DNA of 64,000 bases from Xanthobacter agilis (GCF_021730435.1 NZ_JABWGX010000001.1:186001-250000); one strand, 5' to 3'. Shown: positions 7,929 through 19,513, counted from the stretch's first letter. Made by a program: numbers and translations. The notes: a model not told the origin generated them from the letters alone.

Positions 7929-8672
7929 ATGTTCGATCTGACCGGCAAGACCGCGCTCGTCACCGGCGCCACCGGGGGTATCGGCGGCGCCATCGCCAAG
8001 GCGCTGCACGCCCAGGGCGCTACCGTGGCCGTCTCCGGCACCCGCCGCGAGGCGCTCGAGGCCCTGGCGGCCGAACTGGGCGGTGAGCGGGTGGCGGTTC
8101 TGCCCTGCAATCTCGGCAGCACTGAAGAGGTGGAAAAGCTGGTGCCCGCCGCCGAGGAGGCGTTGGGAGGCCATGTCGATATTCTTGTGAACAACGCCGG
8201 CATCACCCGCGACAACATTTTCATGCGCCTCTCCGACGAGGCCTGGGATCAGGTGATCGCGGTGAACCTCACGGCGGCGTTCCGGCTGTCGCGCGCGGCG
8301 GTGCGCACCATGATGCGGCGCCGTTCGGGTCGCATCATCTCGATTACCTCCATCGTCGGCGTCACTGGCAATGCGGGGCAGGGCAATTATGCCGCGGCCA
8401 AGGCGGGTATGATCGGCATGTCCAAGTCGCTGGCCCAGGAAGTGGCCTCGCGCGGGGTGACGGTGAACTGCATCGCCCCCGGTTTCATCGCCACGCCCAT
8501 GACCGACGCGTTGAACGAAAAGCAGCGTGAGAGCATCCTCAAGGCGGTACCCGCGGCCAAGCTCGGCACGCCGGAAGATATCGCCGCCGCCTGCGTCTAC
8601 CTGGCCTCCAATGAAGCCGCCTATGTGACGGGGCAGACCCTGCATGTGAACGGCGGAATGGCCATGATCTGA
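7929..8672 (+). CDS. fabG: 3-oxoacyl-ACP reductase
   Basis: 247 residues, a classical short-chain dehydrogenase/reductase. Cofactor-binding TGATGGIG is at 12-19, NNAG at 88-91, and the catalytic set N113, S141, Y154, K158 is present (GQGNYAAAKAG). It reduces 3-oxoacyl-ACP with NADPH. The start ATG follows GAGGA by about 10 nt. It lies 275 bp after fabD; the gap holds no gene and only a short CGTAC-caaa-GTACG inverted repeat at 7665-7678. Confidence 0.96.
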   Translation: MFDLTGKTALVTGATGGIGGAIAKALHAQGATVAVSGTRREALEALAAELGGERVAVLPCNLGSTEEVEKLVPAAEEALGGHVDILVNNAGITRDNIFMRLSDEAWDQVIAVNLTAAFRLSRAAVRTMMRRRSGRIISITSIVGVTGNAGQGNYAAAKAGMIGMSKSLAQEVASRGVTVNCIAPGFIATPMTDALNEKQRESILKAVPAAKLGTPEDIAAACVYLASNEAAYVTGQTLHVNGGMAMI

Positions 8673-8959
8673 AATGCCGCGCCGCGGCGCCGCGCCCTCG
8701 CTGGTCAGGGCGTCGCGAGTATGGTACGAGCCGCTCAGCCGATTCCGGATCCGCAGGCGCCTCAAGGTGTCTGCGGTCCGTCACGCAACGTCAGGGGACA
8801 TGCGGTGCGGCGCCATTTCGGCGGGCTTGATCGCCGGCGGCGCCAAACCCCATGTTCCGGATGTGGACGAGGGGGCTGGGCACGGCGGAGAAAAGGCATT
8901 ATGCCCACCTCCAGCCGCCGAACGGCAACGGGATTATCCGAACAACGAGGGTTGCATCG

Positions 8960-9196
8960 ATGAGTGACATCGCCGAGCGGGTGAAGAAGATCGTCGCCGA
9001 GCATTTGGGCGTCGAAGCTGAGAAGGTGACCGATGGTGCCTCCTTCATCGACGATCTCGGCGCCGACAGCCTCGACACCGTCGAGCTCGTGATGGCCTTT
9101 GAAGAGGCCTTCAACTGCGAGATCCCCGATGACGCCGCCGAGACCATCCTCACGGTGGGCGACGCCATCAAGTTCCTGGAGAAGAACGCGGCGTGA
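8960..9196 (+). CDS. acpP: Acyl carrier protein
   Basis: 78 residues, acidic, with the phosphopantetheine attachment motif [11 protein letters not shown]37 being the modified serine. It carries growing acyl chains for the Fab enzymes encoded on both sides. The start ATG 8960 follows GAGG. A 287-bp gap before it probably holds its own promoter, as acpP is usually expressed far above its neighbours; I could not pick the promoter with confidence. Confidence 0.97.
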   Translation: MSDIAERVKKIVAEHLGVEAEKVTDGASFIDDLGADSLDTVELVMAFEEAFNCEIPDDAAETILTVGDAIKFLEKNAA

Positions 9197-9376
9197 GTCG
9201 CGGCTGAGGTTCAGGTCGCGGTCGCGTGGCGCTGAGCGCCCGCGGCCGTTGTCGTCAGACGGCCCGCCGCGGTTGCGATGGCGGCGGGATCCGAAAGCAG
9301 GCGTGATGGGCACCATCTGTGGGGCCTGCAGCCATGGTGTTTGCACGCTTTTCGAGCGTCGGTCGGAGTTTTCCCC

Positions 9377-10639
9377 ATGAGACGTGTCGTCGTCACCGGT
9401 CTCGGCATGGTGACGCCCCTCGGCTGCGGCGTGGAACCCACGTGGCGCCGCCTCCTCGCCGGCGAAAGCGGCGTGAAGGCCGTGACGCATTTCGATGTCT
9501 CCGACCTCGCGTGCAAGGTCGCGGCGAACGTTCCGCGTGGTGACGGCTCCGACGGGACCTACAATCCCGACCAGTGGATGGAGCCGAAGGAGCAGCGCAA
9601 GGTGGACGAGTTCATCGTCTTCGCCATGGCTGCCGCGTCCCAGGCCCTGGATGATGCCGGCTGGCATCCCTCGACCTACGAGGACCAGATCAACACCGGT
9701 GTGCTGATCGGCTCGGGCATCGGGGGAATCGAGGGCATCGCGGAAGCCTCCATCACCTTGAAGGAGCGCGGTCCGCGGCGCATTTCGCCGTTCTTCATTC
9801 CCGGCCGCCTCATCAATCTGGCGGGTGGTTACGTGTCCATCGCCCACGGGCTCAAGGGCCCGAACCACGCGGTCGTCACCGCTTGCTCCACCGGCGCCCA
9901 TGCCATTGGCGACGCCGGCCGTCTGATCGCCCTCGGCGATGCGGATGTGATGGTGGCGGGCGGTACCGAATCGCCCATCAACCGTCTGGCTCTTGCCGGT
10001 TTTGCGGCCTGCAAGGCGCTGTGCACCGCGTTCAATGACGAGCCGGCGCGGGCATCGCGCCCCTATGACCGGGACCGCGACGGATTCGTCATGGGCGAAG
10101 GGGCCGGCGTGGTGGTGCTGGAAGAGCTGGAGCACGCCAAGGCGCGCGGGGCGCGGATCTATGCCGAGCTGGTGGGCTACGGCCTTTCCGGCGACGCATA
10201 CCACATTACCGCGCCCTCGGCGGACGGCGACGGCGCCTACCGGTGCATGTCGGCGGCGCTGAAGCGGGCTGGCATTTCCGCCGATGAGGTGGACTATATC
10301 AACGCCCACGGCACGTCGACCATGGCCGACGAGATTGAGCTCAAGGCCGTGGAACGCGTGCTGGGGAATGCGGCGGGCAAGACCGCGATGTCCTCCACCA
10401 AATCGTCCATCGGCCATCTCCTGGGGGCGGCCGGTGCGGTGGAAGCCATCTTCTCGGTGCTGTCCATTCGCGACCAGATCGCGCCGGCGACTCTCAATCT
10501 GGAGAACCCGTCGGTGGACACGCCCATCGATTTGGTGCCGTTGAAGGCGCAGCCGCGCAAGATCGACACGGTGCTGTCCAATTCGTTTGGTTTTGGTGGC
10601 ACCAACGCGTCGCTGGTCTTCCGGCGCTACGCGGCCTGA
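9377..10639 (+). CDS. fabF: 3-oxoacyl-ACP synthase II
   Basis: 420 residues. Condensing enzyme with the Cys-His-His triad C170 (TACSTGAHAIG), H311 (NAHGTST) and H347 (SSIGHLLGAAG), plus K342, and the C-terminal NSFGFGGTNASL glycine loop. It condenses malonyl-ACP with acyl-ACP. Start ATG 9377 follows CGGAG by 8 nt. Same direction as acpP and mltG. Confidence 0.97.
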   Translation: MRRVVVTGLGMVTPLGCGVEPTWRRLLAGESGVKAVTHFDVSDLACKVAANVPRGDGSDGTYNPDQWMEPKEQRKVDEFIVFAMAAASQALDDAGWHPSTYEDQINTGVLIGSGIGGIEGIAEASITLKERGPRRISPFFIPGRLINLAGGYVSIAHGLKGPNHAVVTACSTGAHAIGDAGRLIALGDADVMVAGGTESPINRLALAGFAACKALCTAFNDEPARASRPYDRDRDGFVMGEGAGVVVLEELEHAKARGARIYAELVGYGLSGDAYHITAPSADGDGAYRCMSAALKRAGISADEVDYINAHGTSTMADEIELKAVERVLGNAAGKTAMSSTKSSIGHLLGAAGAVEAIFSVLSIRDQIAPATLNLENPSVDTPIDLVPLKAQPRKIDTVLSNSFGFGGTNASLVFRRYAA

Positions 10640-10717
10640 GGCGGATCCGCCGCGTCCATGTGGCGGACGCGGGAGCCCGGCCTCGGGTTGTAGGACGCCG
10701 CGCGTGGGAGGCCCGTG

Positions 10718-11872
10718 ATGGAAACGCCTGAGACCAAAGCCCCAAAGGATGGCGTTGCGCCGACCTTTCACGTCGGCGGTCGGCGGGACAAGGGCAAGGC
10801 CCGGCGGCCGTCGCAGGCGGCGCGCCATCCGGCCGTGACCATTGGCAGCGGCATCTTCACCTTCCTGTTGTTCGCCTTACTGGGGGGCGGCTTGGCCGTC
10901 TGGTACGGCGAGCATGCCTATAACGGTCCCGGCCCCCTTGAAGCGGAGAAGACGGTTCTGATCCCGCGGGGCGCGGGCGTGCGCGACATGGCGGAAATCC
11001 TGGAGCGCGAAGGCATCATCGACAATTGGCTGGTCTTCATCGTCGGGCAGAAGGTGACCCGTCCGGAGGCCAGCATGAAGGCGGGCGAATACCTGTTCAA
11101 GCCGGGCCAGTCCATGGCGAGCGTGGCCGATGCCATCGCATCGGGCAAGGTGGTGGTGCATCAGGTCACCATTCCCGAGGGGCTGTCCAGCCAGCAGGTG
11201 GTGCAGCGCCTGATGGCCAACGACCTGTTGACGGGCACCCCGGTCGTGCCACTTGAGGGCACGCTGCTGCCCGAGACCTATCGGATTCATCGTGGCATGT
11301 CTCGCGACGAGGTCTTGAGGCAGATGGCCGATGCCCAGCAAAAGCTGGTGAAGGCTTTGTGGGAGAAGCGGGCGCCAGGCCTGCCCCTGAAGAACCCGCA
11401 GGAAATGATCATCCTCGCCTCCATCGTCGAGAAGGAGACCGGGGACGCGGACGAGCGCCCCAAGGTCGCGGCGGTGTTCATCAATCGGCTCAACAAGAAG
11501 ATGCGGCTCCAGTCGGACCCGACCATCATCTATGGGCTGGTGGGCGGAAAGGGCTCCCTGGGGCGGCCGATCACCCGGTCTGACATTGTCACGCCCACCG
11601 CCTACAACACCTACGCGGTGGACGGGCTGCCGCCCGGGGCCATCGCCAATCCCGGACGTGAGGCGTTGGCGGCGGTGGCCGATCCGGCCCATACGAAGGA
11701 TCTCTACTTCGTGGCCGATGGCACCGGCGGCCACGCGTTCGCGGAAACGCTGAACGATCACAACAGGAATGTTGCCCGCTGGCGGGCGATCGAGGCGGCG
11801 CAGCCCGGTTCTGCACCGCAGTCCGGTTCGGCCGCAGCTCCCCAAAGCGGTGCATCCCAGCCCGCCAACTGA
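10718..11872 (+). CDS. mltG: Endolytic murein transglycosylase MltG (YceG family)
   Basis: 384 residues. A Lys/Arg-rich cytoplasmic stretch is followed by one membrane segment near residues 44-66, then a periplasmic YceG/LysM-like region. The catalytic region ASIVEKETGDADERPKVAAV with the conserved Glu, and RLQSDPTIIYGL further on, are typical of the family. MltG cuts nascent glycan strands and sets their length. ATG 10718 (GTG 10715 is also possible) follows GGGAGG. The C-terminus is a Ser/Ala/Gln-rich tail containing imperfect PQSG repeats. Confidence 0.94.
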   Translation: METPETKAPKDGVAPTFHVGGRRDKGKARRPSQAARHPAVTIGSGIFTFLLFALLGGGLAVWYGEHAYNGPGPLEAEKTVLIPRGAGVRDMAEILEREGIIDNWLVFIVGQKVTRPEASMKAGEYLFKPGQSMASVADAIASGKVVVHQVTIPEGLSSQQVVQRLMANDLLTGTPVVPLEGTLLPETYRIHRGMSRDEVLRQMADAQQKLVKALWEKRAPGLPLKNPQEMIILASIVEKETGDADERPKVAAVFINRLNKKMRLQSDPTIIYGLVGGKGSLGRPITRSDIVTPTAYNTYAVDGLPPGAIANPGREALAAVADPAHTKDLYFVADGTGGHAFAETLNDHNRNVARWRAIEAAQPGSAPQSGSAAAPQSGASQPAN

Positions 11873-11910
11873 AGAAGGCGCGCAGCCGGTGGCGGTTCGC
11901 GCGATCAGCC

Positions 11911-12837
11911 ATGACCGAGCCTCCTCCCTCCTCGCCGGAGGCCCGCGCCTCCGTGCTCGCCAGCATGACCGCGTTTGCGCGCGCCTCCGGCTCGGACGGG
12001 CGCTGGCGGTTCAGTTGGGAAGTGCGCTCGGTCAACGGCAAGGGTCTTGATCTGCGCCTGCGGTTGCCGCCGGGCTGCGAGGATCTGGAAGCGGCGGTGC
12101 GCGCGCGCGCCGCGGCGATGCTGGTCCGCGGCTCGGTGTCCGCCACGCTGACCGCCACGCGGGAAGGCGAGGATGTGGCGATCCGCGTCAATGAGGCGGG
12201 ACTCGAGAGCCTGATGCGCGCCGTGCGTCGCACGGCCGAGAAGCTGGACGCTCCGGCGCCGGGTCTTGATGCGCTGCTTGCGGTCAAGGGTATCATCGAG
12301 GTGGCGGAAGTGGAGGAAAGCGCGGAGGAGCGGCACGCGCGGTGCGACGCCTGCCTGGCCGCCTTCGACGTTGCGCTGGCCGAGCTTGTGGATATGCGCG
12401 AGCGCGAGGGGCGCGCGCTCCAGAGCATTCTGCTCGCGCGGCTTGATGCCATCAGCGCCCTGGTGGAGGGCGCCGAGCGACTGCCGGAGCGCATGGTCGA
12501 GACCATCCGCGCGCGGCTCGTCGAACAGGTGCGCGCGCTCTTGGACGCGGCGCCGCAGCTCGATCCGGAGCGACTCCACCAGGAGGCGGTGTTGATCGCC
12601 ACCAAGGCGGATGTGCGCGAGGAACTGGATCGGCTCGCCGCCCATGTGGCCGCCGCGCGGGAATTGTTGCTGGCCGGTGGCCCGGTGGGCCGGCGGCTGG
12701 ATTTCCTGGCCCAGGAGTTCAATCGCGAGGCCAACACCCTGTGTTCCAAGTCAAATGCGGTGGCGCTCACGCAGATCGGCCTTGACCTGAAGCTGCTGGT
12801 GGATCAGTTCCGCGAGCAGGTCCAGAATCTGGAGTGA
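11911..12837 (+). CDS. yicC: YicC family protein (probable endoribonuclease)
   Basis: 308 residues. The YicC N-terminal signature SMTAFARASG lies near residue 18, with VRSVNGKGLDLRLRLP about 20 residues later. The C-terminal domain ends in the conserved GRRLDFLAQEFNREANTLCS and LKLLVDQFREQVQNLE. YicC of E. coli is reported to be an endoribonuclease; the exact role in this group is not known to me. It sits directly before gmk, an arrangement common in alphaproteobacteria, with the end GTGA shared with a possible gmk start. Confidence 0.92.
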   Translation: MTEPPPSSPEARASVLASMTAFARASGSDGRWRFSWEVRSVNGKGLDLRLRLPPGCEDLEAAVRARAAAMLVRGSVSATLTATREGEDVAIRVNEAGLESLMRAVRRTAEKLDAPAPGLDALLAVKGIIEVAEVEESAEERHARCDACLAAFDVALAELVDMREREGRALQSILLARLDAISALVEGAERLPERMVETIRARLVEQVRALLDAAPQLDPERLHQEAVLIATKADVREELDRLAAHVAAARELLLAGGPVGRRLDFLAQEFNREANTLCSKSNAVALTQIGLDLKLLVDQFREQVQNLE

Positions 12838-12842
12838 CCGCG

Positions 12843-13535
12843 GTGACCACGCCTTCCTCCATGTCCGCTCATTTCGCTTTGCCCGGATGGAAGCCCGGAA
12901 CCGGTGCGGGCCTCGCCCGGCGCGGCCTGATGCTGGTGTTGTCGTCCCCGTCCGGGGCGGGCAAGACCACCTTGTCGCGTCGGCTGCTTGCAGCCGATTC
13001 GCGGATCACCATGTCGGTGTCCGTCACCACCCGCCCGCCGCGCCCTGGCGAGGTGGAGGGCAAGGACTATTTTTTCGTGGATGTCCCCACCTTCGAGCGC
13101 ATGCGCAACGAGGGCGAGCTCCTGGAACACGCCGTGGTGTTCAATAACCTCTATGGCACGCCGCGTCGGGCCGTGGAGGAGGCGCTGTCGCAGGGGCGGG
13201 ACGTCCTGTTCGACATCGACTGGCAGGGCACCCAGCAATTGGGCGAGAGCGCTCAGCAGGATCTGGTGAAAGTGTTCCTGCTGCCCCCCAGCGCGGCGGA
13301 TCTTGAGCAGCGCCTGCGCACGCGCGCCCAGGATTCCGACGAGGTGGTGCACCAGCGCATGGCCAAGGCCTCGGACGAAATCAGCCACTATGATGAGTAT
13401 GATTACATCCTCATCAACCGGGAGATTGACGACAGTCTCGCCAAGCTGCGCTCCATCCTGGAGGCGGAGCGGCTCAAGCGGCGGCGCCTGACTGGCCTGT
13501 CCACGTTCGTGAAGCAGCTGCGCGACGGGCTTTGA
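12843..13535 (+). CDS. gmk: Guanylate kinase
   Basis: About 230 residues. P-loop SSPSGAGKTTLSRRLL, GMP-binding SVSVTTRPPRPGE and GKDYFFVD, and FDIDWQGTQQL are all present. It phosphorylates GMP to GDP. Start choice is uncertain: GTG 12843 has GGAG 8 nt upstream; GTG 12834 would overlap the yicC stop, and ATG 12861 is also in frame. The extra N-terminal 25 or so residues before the P-loop are poorly conserved in the family, so the choice does not affect function. Confidence 0.93.
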   Translation: MTTPSSMSAHFALPGWKPGTGAGLARRGLMLVLSSPSGAGKTTLSRRLLAADSRITMSVSVTTRPPRPGEVEGKDYFFVDVPTFERMRNEGELLEHAVVFNNLYGTPRRAVEEALSQGRDVLFDIDWQGTQQLGESAQQDLVKVFLLPPSAADLEQRLRTRAQDSDEVVHQRMAKASDEISHYDEYDYILINREIDDSLAKLRSILEAERLKRRRLTGLSTFVKQLRDGL

Positions 13536-13628
13536 CGCCGCGCGCGCCGGGTCCCGAGCGTACATGACGCAGGGGGGCTTTGAGCCGGGCGCCCAAAGTC
13601 CGCCGGAATGTTCGCGGAAGATGGAGCC

Positions 13629-13928
13629 ATGAAACAGCTTCTCAACGTCTTTGGCGGTTTCGCCGGTCTCGCTGTGGCGGCCCTTGTGGGCTTTGCTCTG
13701 TTCACGCTCGTCGGTGGCCTCATCATCGTGGCCGGCGTGGTGGTGACGGCTTTGCTGCTCGGCGGGGGCATTTACGCCCTGGTCACAGGGCGTAAGAGCT
13801 TCAGCGTGCGCCGGGCGCGCTTCGAGGGGGTGCGCATCTTCGACCTGCGCACCGGGCGTCCCGTGGATACTCCGTTTGAGAACGACATGATCGACGTGAC
13901 CCCGCCGAAGGGTCCCAAGGGCGGCTGA
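13629..13928 (+). CDS. Small two-TM membrane protein, unknown function
   Basis: 99 residues. Start ATG 13629 has GGAAG 8 nt upstream. Two hydrophobic segments at about residues 9-30 and 33-52 (GGLIIVAGVVVTALLLGGGIY) are followed by a basic stretch and a soluble tail FEGVRIFDLRTGRPVDTPFE. I recognise no named family. It follows gmk by 93 nt in the same direction. Confidence 0.7.
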   Translation: MKQLLNVFGGFAGLAVAALVGFALFTLVGGLIIVAGVVVTALLLGGGIYALVTGRKSFSVRRARFEGVRIFDLRTGRPVDTPFENDMIDVTPPKGPKGG

Positions 13929-14054
13929 CCCGGCGCGCCCGAGGGCCACGCGGGGCGCGTGGGCCGTAACCAGCCTGGGGCGCTGCTGCTTTTGCCCGAT
14001 GGCTGATAGTCTGCCTCCATCGCCGAATCCCGGCGCGGGGAGGATGCGGCGTCA

Positions 14055-14549
14055 ATGGTGCACGGGATCGATTTCGCCCACGTGTTTCTGGTGTGTCTCG
14101 CGCTCGCCTTCCTCACTGTCGTGATCCATATGTCGGGCGTGTTCCTCTTGCGCCGATGGATCCGGAAGATGCTGCGCAGCGGCAGTTTCAGCCATCATGT
14201 GATGCGGGAGACGTTTGTCGTGAGCGCTCTCGTCATTGGCCTGTGCGTGGTCCATTTGACCGAGGTTCTGGCCTGGGCCTGCGGCTATTTCGGCATCGGC
14301 GCGCTCTCTTCCTTTGACGATGCCGTCTATTTTTCCCTCACCACCTACACCACGGTGGGTCCCGACGGGCTGTCCATCGGCCGCGCCTATCGCGGGATCG
14401 CCGGCTTTGAATCCCTGCTCGGCCCGATGATGGTCGCGTGGTCCACCGCCTTCATGGTGCAATATGTGACGCGCGTCATCACCCCCGAACCCGACCCCCA
14501 GCACGATGCGCCGGCGCACGGGGCCGCCGATCGCGCGCGCGCGGGCTGA
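14055..14549 (+). CDS. Two-TM ion channel (Ion_trans_2-like)
   Basis: 164 residues with hydrophobic segments near 9-31 and 53-75, then a re-entrant pore-like stretch YFSLTTYTTVGPDG near 98-111 and a last TM segment near 122-142. The layout matches bacterial two-TM potassium-channel-like proteins, with the filter TTVGPDG in place of TVGYG, so ion choice is uncertain. The C-terminus is a Pro/Asp/His-rich tail. Transcribed alone; a 200-bp AT-rich gap with several TATA-like stretches follows. Confidence 0.75.
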   Translation: MVHGIDFAHVFLVCLALAFLTVVIHMSGVFLLRRWIRKMLRSGSFSHHVMRETFVVSALVIGLCVVHLTEVLAWACGYFGIGALSSFDDAVYFSLTTYTTVGPDGLSIGRAYRGIAGFESLLGPMMVAWSTAFMVQYVTRVITPEPDPQHDAPAHGAADRARAG

Positions 14550-14750
14550 GCTGCTCCGCGATCGCGCGCCGAAACGCAATGTTCGGCATAAGAAGATAAA
14601 GTATAGAAACATTATGTAAATTGCATCGGTCTGTGGGACATGCCACAGAGTCGCCAGGGTGCCCCAGCGGAGCGGGATCGAGCGCGGATGCGGTTATGGA
14701 CTGCGGCGCGCGCCTGCTGAACAGATGGCGCCAAGAGGCGTGCCCTTGCG

Positions 14751-15440
14751 ATGATCTATTCCAAGCTCAACCATTTCATCTTCTTGAAGACCCGTAAAAC
14801 GGGCGGCACCAGTGTGGAACTCGCCTTGCGCGGCATCTGTGGCCCGCGGGACATCATTACCCCGGTGGACGAGCAGGGGCCTTCGAGCGTCACCGAGCAG
14901 AACTACATGATGCGGCGCCGCGACTGGCGCCTGAAGAACCGCGTCCGCTGGAGCCTTGGCTTTCGCGCGCCGCGCTTCAGCCCCTTCATTCCCATTCCCG
15001 ACCACATTCACGCGGCCGACCTGCGGCGCCTTGTGGGGGCCAAGGCATTCGATGGCGCCTATCGCTTCTCCATCGAGCGCAATCCCTGGGATCGGCAGGT
15101 GTCGAACTATTTCTGGCAAATCCGGTCGCTCCCGGAGGAGCGGAAGCCGTCGTTCGCGGACTGGCTCGCATCCGACGATCCCGAGCTGAAGGTGGATAAC
15201 TGGCGGATCTATGCCATTGACGACCGGCTCGCGGTGCACCGCGTGCTGCGCTACGAGCATCTGGCCGACGATCTGGCTCAGCTCGCCCGCGAGCGGGGAT
15301 GGGCGCTGCCTCCACTGCCCCGTGCCAAGGGCCATTTGCGGCCGCAGGGCGGCTATCGCGAGTATTACACGCCGCAGACGCGGGACCTCGTGGCGTCCTG
15401 GTATCGCCATGAGATCGAGGTCTTCGACTATGATTTCTGA
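14751..15440 (+). CDS. Sulfotransferase family protein
   Basis: 229 residues. The 5'-phosphosulfate loop is FLKTRKTGGTSVELAL near residues 11-26, and the 3'-phosphate region is YRFSIERNPWDRQVSNYFW near 104-122. These identify a PAPS-dependent sulfotransferase of the Sulfotransfer_2 group; a glycan or lipid acceptor is likely but unknown. An AT-rich upstream region (14590-14620) suggests its own promoter, and a strong hairpin follows the stop. Confidence 0.85.
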   Translation: MIYSKLNHFIFLKTRKTGGTSVELALRGICGPRDIITPVDEQGPSSVTEQNYMMRRRDWRLKNRVRWSLGFRAPRFSPFIPIPDHIHAADLRRLVGAKAFDGAYRFSIERNPWDRQVSNYFWQIRSLPEERKPSFADWLASDDPELKVDNWRIYAIDDRLAVHRVLRYEHLADDLAQLARERGWALPPLPRAKGHLRPQGGYREYYTPQTRDLVASWYRHEIEVFDYDF

Positions 15441-15465
15441 GGATCGCGGCGGGTGACGGGTCAAA

Positions 15466-15502
15466 GAAAAGGGCCGGTGGCGGGATGCCACCGGCCCTTT
15501 TC
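15466..15502. terminator. Bidirectional rho-independent terminator
   Basis: A perfect 16-bp inverted repeat: GAAAAGGGCCGGTGGC at 15466-15481 and its complement at 15487-15502, loop GGGAT. A/T runs at both ends of the stem give a T-tract on either strand. It separates the convergent sulfotransferase and guaB genes. Confidence 0.92.
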
Positions 15503-15521
15503 GCATGCGTTTGGCCGGTGC

Positions 15522-17264
<1,743 letters not shown>

Positions 17265-17318
17265 TCATGCGGTCTCGAGCCGCCGGGGCAAGTGTAGGCA
17301 TGATTCCGGGGGAATGTC

Positions 17319-17822
17319 TCAGCGGGTGATCTGGATCAGGGTATTCTGCGGCCCGTAGCTCTGGATCAGGCCATAGAGGGTGGCGGCGTTGCCAGGGTGC
17401 AGCCGGATGCAGCCGTGGGAGGCCGGCGCGCCGAGCTGGTTGACCGCGTAGCTGCCGTGGATGGCGTATCCGCCCCGGAAGAACACCGCATGGGGCATGG
17501 GCGAGTTGTAATATTTCTTGGAATAGTAGCTGCGGTAGAGCCGCTGCGGCCGATAGGTGCCGGTCGGGGTGACATAGCCGCGCCGGGCAGTGGAGACAGG
17601 CCAATTGTAACGCGGCACTCCGTTCACCGAGACCGTCATGCGCTGGCTGGAGAGATCGACGCGGGCCACCACGCCCGCCTGTGCGATGACGGTGCAGAGC
17701 ACCCACAGAAGGGGCGCAGCCCAGACGAGCGCGACAGCTCGCCGGATTGTGCCGCGCGCCGCCTGGCGGCGCGCCCCATGGTTTTCCGCGTGGGGCCGCG
17801 CTCTCGTCGCCGATACCCCCAT
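17319..17822 (-). CDS. L,D-transpeptidase (YkuD), canonical active site
   Basis: 167 residues from ATG 17822, preceded by the strong site GGAGGAGAAG. A basic N-terminus and a hydrophobic segment near residues 30-50 indicate an uncleaved or cleaved export signal. The short YkuD domain has the full catalytic motif YAIHGSYAVNQLGAPASHGC with both histidines and the nucleophilic Cys. It makes 3-3 cross-links or anchors proteins in peptidoglycan. Contrast with the paralogue at 5484-6194. Confidence 0.92.
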   Translation of the reverse strand: MGVSATRARPHAENHGARRQAARGTIRRAVALVWAAPLLWVLCTVIAQAGVVARVDLSSQRMTVSVNGVPRYNWPVSTARRGYVTPTGTYRPQRLYRSYYSKKYYNSPMPHAVFFRGGYAIHGSYAVNQLGAPASHGCIRLHPGNAATLYGLIQSYGPQNTLIQITR

Positions 17823-18019
17823 GGTCTTCTCCTCCGTGACACATAGTGGCACGGCAGGGGTGCAACGCAAGCGCGAACGGCGGGTGCTTTGCTCCCGCCG
17901 AGGGGTGGAGGCGGCGGACCGCACGCCGTTATGTCCGGTTCACGTCCGGTCGGCCTTGCAGCGGCGCCGCCGGTCGTGCACTTGAGGTGGCTGGGGACGC
18001 CATCGGCGGAGGTCGAGCC

Positions 18020-18586
18020 ATGTTGATGATGCTGCTGGGGTTGGTCGTCTTCATCGGGATCCATGTGGTCGCGAGCCTGCGGGGGCTGAGGGCGCAGCTC
18101 ATCGCGTCCGTGGGGGAGGGGGCGTACAAGGGCTTCTTCTCGCTGCTCGCGGCGAGCGGCCTGCTGCTGACGGTCTATGGCTTCGTGCTGTGGCGCGCGT
18201 CGGGCTCCGCCCACATCTGGACCCCGCCCCTCGGCCTGAGGCATGTGACGCTGCTCCTGATGCTGCTCGCCTCGATCGCGGCGGTGGCGGCCTATGTGCC
18301 GAGCCACCTGCGCACATGGCTGAAGCATCCGCTGCTGGTGGCGGTGAAGACCTGGGCCTTCGCCCATCTGCTGGCGAACGGCGATGCCGCCTCCATGGTG
18401 TTGTTCGGCGCGGTGCTGGCGTGGGCGGTCTATGACCGCATCGCCCTGAAGCGGCGCGGTGCCCCGGTGCCCCCGGCTCCGGCGGGCTGGGTGGGGGATG
18501 CCCTTGCGGTCGGCGGCGGGGTGGTGCTCTATGCGCTCCTCGCCTTCGTGTTCCATCCCCATGTGATCGGGGTGCCCGTCATGTGA
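18020..18586 (+). CDS. NnrU family membrane protein
   Basis: 188 residues with five or six hydrophobic segments, beginning MLMMLLGLVVFIGIHVVASL. The pattern VVFIGIHVVASLRGLRAQL, then LLMLLASIAAVAAYVPSHLR and WAFAHLLANGD, is that of NnrU, named from nitrite/nitric-oxide reductase regulons. Genomes often have one with no denitrification genes nearby, as here; its function is unknown. ATG 18020 follows GGAGG by 7 nt. Confidence 0.85.
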   Translation: MLMMLLGLVVFIGIHVVASLRGLRAQLIASVGEGAYKGFFSLLAASGLLLTVYGFVLWRASGSAHIWTPPLGLRHVTLLLMLLASIAAVAAYVPSHLRTWLKHPLLVAVKTWAFAHLLANGDAASMVLFGAVLAWAVYDRIALKRRGAPVPPAPAGWVGDALAVGGGVVLYALLAFVFHPHVIGVPVM

Positions 18587-18673
18587 CCGGGCCGGGAGCC
18601 GGCCGGAGCGGGCACAAGGCGAAGGTGCTCAGGCCAAAATCGAGAGCCACGTCAAAAAAGCTAGAGGAACGTC

Positions 18674-19513
18674 ATGTCCAGCCAGGCAGACAGCCGCCGC
18701 ATCACCGCGCCGGAAATCCAGGCCCGCAAGGGGGGCGAGCCGATCGTATCGCTGACCTCCTACCACGCCCACACCGCGCGCCTGCTGGACCGCCATGTGG
18801 ACGTGATTCTGGTGGGCGACAGCCTCGGCATGGTGATGCACGGGCTGGAAACCACCGTTCCGGTCACGGTGGAGATGATGATTGTGCACGGCCGTGCCGT
18901 GGTGCGCGGCACCAAGCGGGCGCTCGTCACCGTGGACCTGCCGTTCGGCAGCTACGAGGCGAGCCCCACCGAGGCGTTCCACACCGCCGCGCGGGTGCTG
19001 AAGGAGACCGGCGCCGGCGCGGTGAAGCTTGAGGGCGGCCGCCGCATGGCCGAGACCGTGCGCTTCCTGGTGGATCGCGGCGTGCCGGTGATGGGCCATG
19101 TGGGCCTGACCCCCCAGGCGATCAACACCTTGGGCTCGTTCAAGGCGCGCGGGCGGGACGATGTCGAGGCGTCGGTCATTCTCGATGACGCGCGCGCCGT
19201 CGCGGATGCCGGGGCTTTCGCCATCGTGCTTGAGGCCATTGCCGAGCCGCTGGCGCGGCGCATCACGGAAGAAGTGGCGCCGCCCACCATCGGCATCGGC
19301 GGTTCGGCCGCCTGCGACGGGCAGATCCTGGTGCTGGAGGACATGCTGGGCCTTGGCGACCGGGTGCCCAAGTTCGTGAAGAAGTATGCCAACATGGGTC
19401 CGGAGATCGAAAAGGCCGTGGCCACCTACGCGGACGAGGTGCGCGCGCGCGCGTTCCCCGGTCCGGAACACGTCTACGCGCCGCGCCTCGTGCAGAAGGC
19501 CAAGGCCTCCTGA
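18674..19513 (+). CDS. panB: 3-methyl-2-oxobutanoate hydroxymethyltransferase
   Basis: 279 residues, the usual size. Visible: [20 protein letters not shown], the metal-binding [32 protein letters not shown] and GHVGLTPQ. PanB adds a hydroxymethyl group from 5,10-methylene-tetrahydrofolate to 2-oxoisovalerate, making ketopantoate for CoA. panC is not adjacent. A weak GC-rich hairpin with TTTG near 19533-19556 may end it before the convergent TetR gene. Confidence 0.96.
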   Translation: MSSQADSRRITAPEIQARKGGEPIVSLTSYHAHTARLLDRHVDVILVGDSLGMVMHGLETTVPVTVEMMIVHGRAVVRGTKRALVTVDLPFGSYEASPTEAFHTAARVLKETGAGAVKLEGGRRMAETVRFLVDRGVPVMGHVGLTPQAINTLGSFKARGRDDVEASVILDDARAVADAGAFAIVLEAIAEPLARRITEEVAPPTIGIGGSAACDGQILVLEDMLGLGDRVPKFVKKYANMGPEIEKAVATYADEVRARAFPGPEHVYAPRLVQKAKAS